Shown: piece after piece, positions 23,192 through 29,449 of the stretch | Layout: every line of letters starts with the position of its first letter | How positions within the stretch are numbered: position 1 is the first letter of the stretch | Virus record (IMG/VR): IMGVR_UViG_3300042695_002368 | Coordinates: 1-29,449 of that record | DNA length: 29,449 bases | Origin: a virus | Strand: one strand, 5' to 3' | Program-made: the position numbers and the translations under genes | The notes under the pieces: generated by a model | Told to the model about the DNA's origin: nothing | Databases searched by the model: none | What the model saw: only the letters and a program-made list of their open reading frames with translations

Positions 23192-24532
23192 TCAACGCGC
23201 GCCCAGTTGGACAAAAGGCGACAAGGTGGTGTTGCCCTTGGCAGGCGCAATGGGCGCTGCGATCTTGGATTGGCCGTCCATGCGGAACGTGGTGCGAAAC
23301 GCCGTGAGGTCCGAATCAAAGTACAGATGCATGGAGGTGGCCGTTTGCATACCTCCCGCCTTGGTGATGGTCTGGTAGTACGACAAGTCGGCGAGCAACA
23401 CATCCCCCGCAGCAGAAAAGCTGTTGGCGTGCTGGGAGACGAACACCGGACGCCCCAGCAAGGTGCCGTAGGGTGAGACTTGAATGCCGCCAACATTCAA
23501 GCCCGTGGGCAAGTAAATCGGGTAGTTGCCCAGCATGAGCGTGAAGAGGGCTGGCAACACGTCGTTGTTGACGATCCACACGGCTTTGCCAAAGGAGCCC
23601 GGCGGAAGGCGAGAGATCATCTTGGCCAGGTTCTGGGCCAGCAGGGTCTGAGCAGCCTGGCCCGATTCCTTGGCCACCGTCACCGTGGTGGCATTGGTCA
23701 TGCAACCCACCGGCAGGCCTGTGCCAGAACCAAACAGGATCGACTCGTTGGTCTTCCAGCGAATGGAGGTGGCGATCTTGTCGGGCAGGTAGGTCGACAG
23801 CGCATTGGTGTCGTCCAGCAGCTCGTCCGTCACCGGCACCAGCGCCATGAGCTTTTTGAGGCGCAGGGTCGACAGGCCCAGCACCGGCTTGGTGGCTCCG
23901 GCTGGGTTGGCTTCGCCTTGCCAATAGGCACGGATGCCGTTGGTGCCCCAGGGTGTGGTCTCGTCCTTGGGGAAGGCCATGGTGTTGCCCGTGATCTCGA
24001 CGTTGTCGGTCAGCGGCAGCAAGGAGTCTTCGCCTAAAGACAGTTGAAAGATTTCTTGAGCGAACTGGGGAGGCACCAGGAAGCCACCGTCTTGTGCCGA
24101 GCCCTCGCTGCCAAAGGAGGCAGGGGCGACGGCGCTTCGACTTGAACCAATTAAGAGGCGCTCATCGATGGCGCTGCCGGGGTTTTGCGCCTGACGCACG
24201 GTCTTGAGGAAGTCACCCACGGTTTTGAAGCCGTGTTTGGGGTCGGTTTCGAGGTTGTCGGTGACGGAAATCACCGTGGCCGTATGGCCATGGGAAATGG
24301 TCGAATGCGCCGACTGCACCACGTTGGCCATGTGAGCCTCTTCGGAGATCAGGGCCGCCTCGCGGTCAATGGCAGCCGATGCCGCCTCGATCTTGGCCTT
24401 AAGGGCGTTGAAGGCGGCAAGTTCTTCATCGGTCATGTCGCGCTCCTCAGCGGCGGCGATATCGGTCAGGGCTCGGGCGTCCTTGACCAGGGTGGCTTTG
24501 CGGGCTTGCAGCTCGCGCAATTGCTTGCTCAT
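23192..24532 (-). CDS. Major capsid protein (HK97 fold)
   Basis: A 446-residue capsid protein with the HK97 arrangement. The first ~115 residues are charged and helical (LRELQARKATLVKDARALTD, then ERDMTDEELAAFNAL), a delta domain acting as internal scaffold. The shell domain follows (GGFLVPPQFAQEIFQLSLGE, VPVTDELLDDTNALSTYLPDK, LYFDSDLTAFRTTFRMDG). The head protease encoded upstream is expected to remove the N-terminal part. The ATG at 24532 has GGAG 8 bases upstream. The leader contains three hairpins, the last terminator-like. Confidence 0.96.
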   Translation of the reverse strand: MSKQLRELQARKATLVKDARALTDIAAAEERDMTDEELAAFNALKAKIEAASAAIDREAALISEEAHMANVVQSAHSTISHGHTATVISVTDNLETDPKHGFKTVGDFLKTVRQAQNPGSAIDERLLIGSSRSAVAPASFGSEGSAQDGGFLVPPQFAQEIFQLSLGEDSLLPLTDNVEITGNTMAFPKDETTPWGTNGIRAYWQGEANPAGATKPVLGLSTLRLKKLMALVPVTDELLDDTNALSTYLPDKIATSIRWKTNESILFGSGTGLPVGCMTNATTVTVAKESGQAAQTLLAQNLAKMISRLPPGSFGKAVWIVNNDVLPALFTLMLGNYPIYLPTGLNVGGIQVSPYGTLLGRPVFVSQHANSFSAAGDVLLADLSYYQTITKAGGMQTATSMHLYFDSDLTAFRTTFRMDGQSKIAAPIAPAKGNTTLSPFVQLGAR

Positions 24533-24551
24533 TGGTGTTGCTCCAGATATG

Positions 24552-24584
24552 AAAAAGCCGCCCTGACGTCAAGCACGGGGCGGC
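24552..24584 (-). terminator. Intrinsic terminator just upstream of major capsid gene
   Basis: On the minus strand GCCGCCC (24584-24578) pairs with GGGCGGC (24563-24557), seven GC pairs with a 14-base loop, and TTTTT follows (A-run 24552-24556). The loop contains the 8-base palindrome TGACGTCA. It lies between the protease stop and the capsid start, so polymerase must pass it to express capsid and everything downstream. Confidence 0.75.
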
Positions 24585-24594
24585 GGTTTGAGGC

Positions 24595-24641
24595 GCGACC
24601 AACGGGTCGCAGGTGGTCGGCAGCCCTCAACGGAGGACTGC
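24595..24641 (-). other. Two further hairpins in the capsid gene leader
   Basis: Two hairpins precede the capsid terminator in transcription. One is 24620-24628 with 24633-24641, nine positions with one mismatch. The other is 24595-24600 with 24605-24610, six perfect pairs. Both have the same four-base loop, CGTT on the minus strand (AACG on the plus strand). They may be processing, stability or attenuation elements. Confidence 0.65.
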
Positions 24642-24670
24642 TGAATTGGGAAAACGGAATCTGTAGGGGA

Positions 24671-25609
24671 TCAGATCAGCGCAAGGGCAGCGCGGGCCTG
24701 ACCAAGCCGGGAGGCACCCGGTGGCTTTTGAGAGATGGCTGACTTTTGCATCTTGGCCAGCACATCATCGAAGCTGGCAATGCCGTCCACCATCTTGGCG
24801 GCAAGGGCTGCATCGGCACCCAGCACCCTGCCTTCGCCCATGCCACCTCGCACATCAGCAACCGAGACGCCTCGGCCCTTGGCCACGGCTTTGATGAAGG
24901 CGTTGTAGTAATCGTCCACACGAGACTGCATGAAGGCCTGCGCTTCAGGATCCAGTGGCACATACGGGTTGCCCTCGACCTTAAACTTGCCTGCCGAGAT
25001 CAGGGTCGGTTTAACCCCCTCCTCTTGCAGCGCCTTCGAATAATCAAAGTGGGCCTGCCAGACACCAATGGAGCCCACCTCGCCACCCGGGGTGACATAG
25101 AACTCACCGGCCGAGCAGCCGATCCAGTAGGCGGCAGAGGCGGCCAGGCTGTTGGCCACGGCCACCACAGGCTTTTGGGTACGGGCTTTGACGATCTCTG
25201 CGGCCAGCTCGGCCACGCCGTAGACGCTGCCACCAGGGCTATCGATGTCGATCAGGATCTGCCCCACAGTGTTGTCAGCCAGGACCTGGCGCAAGGCGCT
25301 CGTGAATTTTTGGGTGCTGGTGCTGCCCGGCCCGGAGATGTCATCGACCATGTTGCCGCGCTGCGTGACCACCCCATACAGGGGCAGGACCGCGATGCCG
25401 GATCCGGCATTGGAAGCAGCACGATCTGAGGCGAACTGTTTGCGCGTGTCGCGCAGAACCCGGTCTGCATTCACCTGAAACAGGGTTTCATCGCTGGGCG
25501 GTTCATCCGAGGACCAGCGTGTAAGAACAGCGGTCATGGCCTGCAAACGCTCGGGCATGAGCGCCCACGGCGTGGTCAGGAATTCAGAAATCAGAAGGTG
25601 TTTGTTCAT
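24671..25609 (-). CDS. Head maturation protease (S49 peptidase, SppA/ClpP-like)
   Basis: A 312-residue prohead protease of the S49 family. IDIDSPGGSVYGVAEL at 120-135 and AVANSLAASAAYWIG at 150-164 give the crotonase-like core with likely nucleophile Ser158. GGEVGSIGV follows, and the Lys-containing SAGKFKVEG supplies the likely general base. It matures capsid protein and may remove scaffold-like parts. The start overlaps the portal stop by 4 bases. No separate scaffold gene is seen, in keeping with the capsid's own delta domain. Confidence 0.95.
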   Translation of the reverse strand: MNKHLLISEFLTTPWALMPERLQAMTAVLTRWSSDEPPSDETLFQVNADRVLRDTRKQFASDRAASNAGSGIAVLPLYGVVTQRGNMVDDISGPGSTSTQKFTSALRQVLADNTVGQILIDIDSPGGSVYGVAELAAEIVKARTQKPVVAVANSLAASAAYWIGCSAGEFYVTPGGEVGSIGVWQAHFDYSKALQEEGVKPTLISAGKFKVEGNPYVPLDPEAQAFMQSRVDDYYNAFIKAVAKGRGVSVADVRGGMGEGRVLGADAALAAKMVDGIASFDDVLAKMQKSAISQKPPGASRLGQARAALALI

Positions 25610-27084
25610 GTGGAGTTTCCAAGTTGGATCAGCGCCTTGAGCAGCACTGGTTCGTCGGTTGACGGTTGAGATAGCGCCCAGGCTCGCACTTCGGGCTCTT
25701 GCAAGCCCAGGGCTTGGGCAATGAGGGTGATTTCCTGAGCGTCCAGGTGGCCCTTCTTGCTGATGCGCCGGGCCAGGCGCTGGGCGTTGGCCTCAATGAG
25801 CTTGCGCAATCGCTGGCTCATTTGTTGATCAGGCTCGACCGGGGTATCTGCGACTGCTGCGTCAGGCACCTCGTCTTCTGGCTCCTGCGCTTCGGCGTCC
25901 TCTTCTTCAACCATGTTCAGCGGCCTGAGCGGTTGATCGAGTCCTTTGATCGGATTGAGGTTCTCGGCGATGCGGGCCTCGTTACGGGTGAGCCAGCCGT
26001 TTTGGATGCCGCTTTGGTAGTAGGCCGAGCGACTGGCTGCATCGCCGCGCATCAGGTTGGCGAAGTCAAATTCGATTTCGAGTTCATCACCGTCCAGCAT
26101 CAAGTCCGCTTCGATCGAAGCCTCCCAACGCTCAGCCCAGGGCGTCATGGTGTGCATGACGAATTCCAAGCTCTGCTGCTCGATGTTGGAGAACGTCGCC
26201 CGGTCCAGGTCCGCGATCATGTGAGGCGGCACCCGAAACAGGCGAGCGATGTCCGTGATCTGGAACTTGCGCAGCTCCAGGAACTGGGCGTCCTTGTTCG
26301 TGACACCCACCTCATGGAACTTCATGCCGTTTTCCAGCACAAGCACCTTGCCTCGGTTGGCACCGGACTGAGCAGCCTGATAGGACTCCCGGAACACCCG
26401 TTTGGCCTCGGTGTCCTTGAAGTTGCCTGGAAACTCGATCCACCCTCCCGTGGGTTTGGCATCGTTGTTGAAGAACCGAGCACCGTAGTCCTGCGCGGCC
26501 AACGCCATGCCCAGGCTCTCTCGGGAGAGCTCGATCGGGCTCAGTCCCAGCAGGCCGTCCGAGGACAAGCCCCGCAGGTGCCAAACCTCGCCCCGAGGCA
26601 GAACCAACTCGTGACCCGTCTGGTTCTGGATCCGGTAGCGGTAGTCTCCTTCGGTGAGCAGCTCCATGCGCACCCGGTCAGGATGAATCGGGATCAACTC
26701 GGTGATCTCGCCCCGGCCGTTGGCCAGGATCTGGCAGAAGGCATTGCCACGCAGGGCCAGGTGCCCCTGCAGCATCTCACGCCACTCGAACGGGTTCTGG
26801 TAGCGGTTGGGCTTCTTGCCCAGCACCCGGTAGAGCCAGTGGTCCGTCACCCGGTCCTTGCCCCCGTCCGCTCGAGCACGGTAGACCACCAGTGGCAGCG
26901 AGGCCATGGTCTCAGACAGGATGCGCACGCAAGCGTAGACCGCAGCCAGGCGCATGGCCGAATCGGCCGAGACACGCATGCCAGAAACGCTGCGCACCGA
27001 CACCGGCTCAAAAAAGAAATCGCCCCATGGGGAGCGATCACTTGTGGAAGCTTTGAATCGGTCAAAGAGGTTGAAGATTCCCAT
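25606..27084 (-). CDS. Portal protein (HK97 family)
   Basis: A 492-residue portal protein. SPWGDFFFEPVSV near the N-terminus, RLAAVYACVRILSETMASLPLVVY, and KFQITDIARLFRVPPHMIADLDRATFSNIEQQ are diagnostic of HK97-type portals. The protein forms the ring through which DNA enters and leaves. The C-terminal ~90 residues are acidic then basic and longer than the HK97 portal's. The ATG at 27084 lies 4 bases after the terminase stop, and the stop overlaps the protease gene. Confidence 0.97.
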   Translation of the reverse strand: MGIFNLFDRFKASTSDRSPWGDFFFEPVSVRSVSGMRVSADSAMRLAAVYACVRILSETMASLPLVVYRARADGGKDRVTDHWLYRVLGKKPNRYQNPFEWREMLQGHLALRGNAFCQILANGRGEITELIPIHPDRVRMELLTEGDYRYRIQNQTGHELVLPRGEVWHLRGLSSDGLLGLSPIELSRESLGMALAAQDYGARFFNNDAKPTGGWIEFPGNFKDTEAKRVFRESYQAAQSGANRGKVLVLENGMKFHEVGVTNKDAQFLELRKFQITDIARLFRVPPHMIADLDRATFSNIEQQSLEFVMHTMTPWAERWEASIEADLMLDGDELEIEFDFANLMRGDAASRSAYYQSGIQNGWLTRNEARIAENLNPIKGLDQPLRPLNMVEEEDAEAQEPEDEVPDAAVADTPVEPDQQMSQRLRKLIEANAQRLARRISKKGHLDAQEITLIAQALGLQEPEVRAWALSQPSTDEPVLLKALIQLGNST

Positions 27085-27088
27085 CGTT

Positions 27089-28795
27089 TCAAAGCAGCAT
27101 CAGTTCGTAGTCGGATCCCAGCACCACCGAGTTTCCCGGTTTGATCGCCCGTGAGAGGGCCATGATCAGTGCCACGATCCCGTCGATCTTGTTTTCTGCT
27201 CGCTCCTTGCGCGGGTAAATGTTGTCTTTGACGTCCGTGTGGGCGACCACGTTGCTGGCCATCCAGGCCAGTACCGGGTCACCGTCATGGACGAGCTTCT
27301 TTTGCAGAACCAGGGCTTCAAGCGTCTTCATCGGTTCGCTGAAATTCAGTACCGTGGGACGCACCTCGATCATTGGCAGGCCCTCGGAGAGCATCCGGGT
27401 GGACAGCTGTGTGGCCTGAAACGGATCGAAGGCCACGGCCTCCACCGCGAAGCGGGACGCGATGTCCAGCAGATCGGCCTCGATCCAGCTGAAATCGATC
27501 ACGTTGCCCGGCGTCACCGACAGGCGTCCGGTATGGGCCCAGCCCTCGTACTGACTGTTGCCAGCAGCTTGGACGGTATCCTCGGGTAGGTAGTACTTGC
27601 CAAACACCGCGTATGCGTCGGGTGTGTCGGGGTGCTCGAACACCATGACGAGCGCCGCAATGTCCGTCTTGCTGGCCAGATCCAGCCCCACCCAGCAGGG
27701 CTGGCCCAGGAACTGATCGAGTTCCAGATCGGGGTTGGTGTTCGTGTCCCAGGCCCTCATGTCCATCCAGGCCTTGTCCGCACTCACCCACTCGTTGAGG
27801 TGCTTGGTCTTGAAGTTGTTGACCGCGCTGGGCAACTGCATGGCCTTGGCCTGCAGGGGCACCAGGATCTCCTCGCGCACAGAGATGCCCCAGTTGGGGT
27901 TGGCTTTGATGAGCGAGTCCTTGGCGGCCCAGTCATCACTTTCATCGAGCCCATAAATGATTCCAAACTGGGAATCGTCTTCGAACACCCGGTTGAGCAG
28001 CTTGGTGACAAAGCTTCGGACCTCGTAGCAAATGCCCGATCGGTTGCTGCCAGCCGTGGTGATCACCCACAGCAGTGAGTTGTCCCGCTTGCCGGTACCA
28101 GTCTCCACCACGTCATAGACCGTTCGGGTCTTGTGGGCGTGCAACTCGTCGATGCAGCCGAAGTGGATGTTCAAGCCGTCGAGCGTCGAGCCTTCTGCCG
28201 AGAGCGCCTCGAACTTGGAGCCGGTTTGGAGCACATGCATGTTGTGCGCCCCGACGTTCACGGCAAAACGGTTCCTAAAGCCTGGGCTTAGGCGCGCCAT
28301 GGTCTGTGCATCGCCAAAGACGATGCGGGCCTGATCCCTTGTGGTGGCCAGCGAATACACCTCAGCGCCACCCTCGCGGTCGGCCGCCAGCATGTACAGC
28401 CCCACTGCCGAGGACAGGGTGGACTTGGCATTGCCCCTAGGCACCTCGATGTAGGAGCGCCTGAAGCGGCGCTTGCCGTCTGATTTGACCCACCCGAAGA
28501 CTGTGGACAGGATGAACACCTGCCAGGGCTCCAGAACGATCATCTTGCTGGCCAGTGGGCCTTTGACGTGGGGCAATCGCTCAATGAAGGCGCACAGGTT
28601 GTCCGCTGGCCTGTAGGGCCTGCCATAGCGGTCAAGCAGTTCCGGGTTGAACTGGTAGAGGCTGCTCTTGCGTTTGAAGCGGATCAGGTCATCGAGCTGG
28701 CGTTTGCAGGCTTTCTGGACCCAATCGCAGGTCAGGATCTCATGGGAGACAACGCGCTCGGCATATTGTTTGGCGCTCGCGGCGTATGTGCTCAT
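27089..28795 (-). CDS. terL: Terminase large subunit
   Basis: A 568-residue terminase (Terminase_1 type, as in HK97). The ATPase domain has the Walker A-like VPRGNAKST (118-126), Walker B CIDEL (214-218, Asp216/Glu217) and the coupling segment WVITTAGSNRSG. The nuclease domain has GLDLASKTDIAAL and the late acidic block AENKIDGIVALIMAL. It packages DNA and cuts genome ends; this subtype normally goes with cos sites. It follows the small subunit by 16 bases, with AAAGGG before the ATG. Confidence 0.97.
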   Translation of the reverse strand: MSTYAASAKQYAERVVSHEILTCDWVQKACKRQLDDLIRFKRKSSLYQFNPELLDRYGRPYRPADNLCAFIERLPHVKGPLASKMIVLEPWQVFILSTVFGWVKSDGKRRFRRSYIEVPRGNAKSTLSSAVGLYMLAADREGGAEVYSLATTRDQARIVFGDAQTMARLSPGFRNRFAVNVGAHNMHVLQTGSKFEALSAEGSTLDGLNIHFGCIDELHAHKTRTVYDVVETGTGKRDNSLLWVITTAGSNRSGICYEVRSFVTKLLNRVFEDDSQFGIIYGLDESDDWAAKDSLIKANPNWGISVREEILVPLQAKAMQLPSAVNNFKTKHLNEWVSADKAWMDMRAWDTNTNPDLELDQFLGQPCWVGLDLASKTDIAALVMVFEHPDTPDAYAVFGKYYLPEDTVQAAGNSQYEGWAHTGRLSVTPGNVIDFSWIEADLLDIASRFAVEAVAFDPFQATQLSTRMLSEGLPMIEVRPTVLNFSEPMKTLEALVLQKKLVHDGDPVLAWMASNVVAHTDVKDNIYPRKERAENKIDGIVALIMALSRAIKPGNSVVLGSDYELMLL

Positions 28796-28811
28796 CCTAT
28801 ATCCCTTTGGG

Positions 28812-29273
28812 TCAACCCACGATGTCCTCCCAGAGATCGAGCTCCTCGCCCGGGCGTTCGTTTGGAATGGAGATGCGCGAGCGAGATGCCGGGGTGAATC
28901 CCATCTCGATCGCAGCTTTGGTCATGATCTGGGCCTGCTTGTTGGCAATGGCCAGATACGGCGACTGCATGGGCACACCGCTGTGGGGCGCCTTCACCAG
29001 GAGCCCGGTTTTTCCGATGCCCGCCTGGGCCTGCCGGTAGAGATCTGCCGCACAGGCCCAGATCTCCAGCACGGACATGTCCAGCTTGCGGATCAACGTG
29101 GGCGGGGCGCATTCAAGCGCGTAGCGCCAGGCGGCCTTGGCACCCTCTGGCATGTAGTCCGGCGGCTCGACCAGCAAGCCCTCTGGGATGGGCTCGTGGT
29201 AGTTGGTCCGGCATGGCTGCAAGGTACCTTTTAGCTGCTTTATGCTTGTTGGTAGTGGTTTTCTTCCTGCCAT
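28812..29273 (-). CDS. terS: Terminase small subunit (P27 family)
   Basis: A 153-residue P27-type small terminase. MAGRKPLPTSIKQLKGTLQP is the typical N-terminus, and PYLAIANKQAQIMTKAAIEMGFTPASRSRI is the C-terminal family signature. It binds the packaging start site and recruits the large subunit. ATG at 29273 is selected because it begins this conserved segment; upstream in-frame starts are TTG. The Shine-Dalgarno sequence is weak. It is the first late gene visible. Confidence 0.95.
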   Translation of the reverse strand: MAGRKPLPTSIKQLKGTLQPCRTNYHEPIPEGLLVEPPDYMPEGAKAAWRYALECAPPTLIRKLDMSVLEIWACAADLYRQAQAGIGKTGLLVKAPHSGVPMQSPYLAIANKQAQIMTKAAIEMGFTPASRSRISIPNERPGEELDLWEDIVG

Positions 29274-29297
29274 GTCTGACCCCAAGGAAAGTGAAAT
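29274..29297. other. Short gap between divergent starts
   Basis: Only 24 bases separate the terminase start from a possible plus-strand start. No promoter for the terminase fits inside. A minus-strand promoter would have to lie in the AT-rich DNA to the right; TTTACG and TATTTC with 17-base spacing (about 29291-29319) is a weak candidate. Confidence 0.25.
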
Positions 29298-29449
29298 ATG
29301 AAAAATAACCACCAACGTAAATCAGCCACTCTAAAAATATTCAGTGTGGATTGGTATGTCAGCAGGTGTAGAGAAGGTCTTATTCCACATTGCCCATCAC
29401 ATGTTTTGCAGGAATGCGTCAAGCGAGCAGGAAAAGAACAAAAGCATGT
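29298..29449 (+). CDS. Possible plus-strand gene, start only
   Basis: An open frame of 50 codons from ATG at 29298 to the window end, preceded by AAGGAAAG at good spacing. The predicted start is MKNNHQRKSATLKIFSVDWY, followed by a Cys/His-containing stretch (SRCREGLIPHC). The DNA here is clearly AT-richer than the rest. I recognise no family. It could be a regulatory or accessory gene flanking the late operon, or a chance frame: 50 codons without a stop is not rare. Confidence 0.35.
   Translation, partial: MKNNHQRKSATLKIFSVDWYVSRCREGLIPHCPSHVLQECVKRAGKEQKH

Noticed and set aside
27011-27038. Terminator-like hairpin with T-run in the portal gene
   Set aside because: It coincides with codons for SPWGDFFF, a motif conserved at the protein level in HK97-type portals. 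Pairing is broken by a bulge, so coding is the simpler explanation.
25699-27144. 481-codon plus-strand open frame opposite the portal gene
   Set aside because: Antisense shadow of the portal gene; no recognisable protein features.
1-29449. tRNA genes, rRNA, CRISPR arrays, insertion sequences
   Set aside because: No cloverleaf, spaced-repeat array or transposase-like frame was seen on either strand by reading. A computed scan was not possible.

Overview
The window is the late (structural, lysis and integration) half of a lambda-like, siphovirus-type prophage, almost certainly in a GC-rich betaproteobacterium of the Burkholderiales/Comamonadaceae kind. That host assignment is an inference from base composition, codon use and the style of the genes; no host gene is in view. 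Nearly every convincing gene lies on the minus strand, so the window is read from right to left. Most neighbours overlap by 4 bases or sit within 30 bases of each other, as in one long late operon.

Reading from the right edge: small and large terminase, HK97-type portal, S49 head protease, major capsid protein, a small head protein, two head-tail connection proteins, an HK97 gp10-like protein, tail terminator-like protein, tail tube protein, the gpG/gpGT tail chaperone pair with a programmed -1 frameshift, the tape measure, then gpM, gpL, gpK, gpI and gpJ of the tail tip. Next come two further tail proteins (one built of about 13 short repeats) and a tail-fibre protein.

The unusual part is 3830-9216. 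The tail-fibre protein ends in a Cys-rich tail in which Asn and Cys alternate (six Cys in the last ten residues). It is followed by five tightly coupled genes: two unknown proteins with beta-rich C-termini, a 2-oxoglutarate/Fe(II) oxygenase-like protein whose HxD motif reads HxA, an apparently intact 2OG-Fe(II) oxygenase, and a radical SAM enzyme with a complete seven-cysteine SPASM domain. I read this as a candidate virion-modification system in which a peptide-maturase-like enzyme and oxygenases act on the tail-fibre C-terminus. This is a hypothesis; I know of no described system of this exact form.

An intrinsic terminator separates this cassette from the lysis genes (holin-like, GH73-type glucosaminidase, Rz with embedded Rz1). 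After lysis comes a protein joining an excisionase/MerR-like winged helix-turn-helix to an RfaH/NusG-type transcription factor, then a large serine recombinase cut by the left edge. Several terminator-like hairpins lie inside the operon (about 24.55 kb, 6.38 kb, 3.78 kb, possibly 11.1 kb). With the RfaH-like protein, these suggest that late transcription is controlled by termination and antitermination. At the right edge the DNA becomes AT-richer and a possible plus-strand gene begins.
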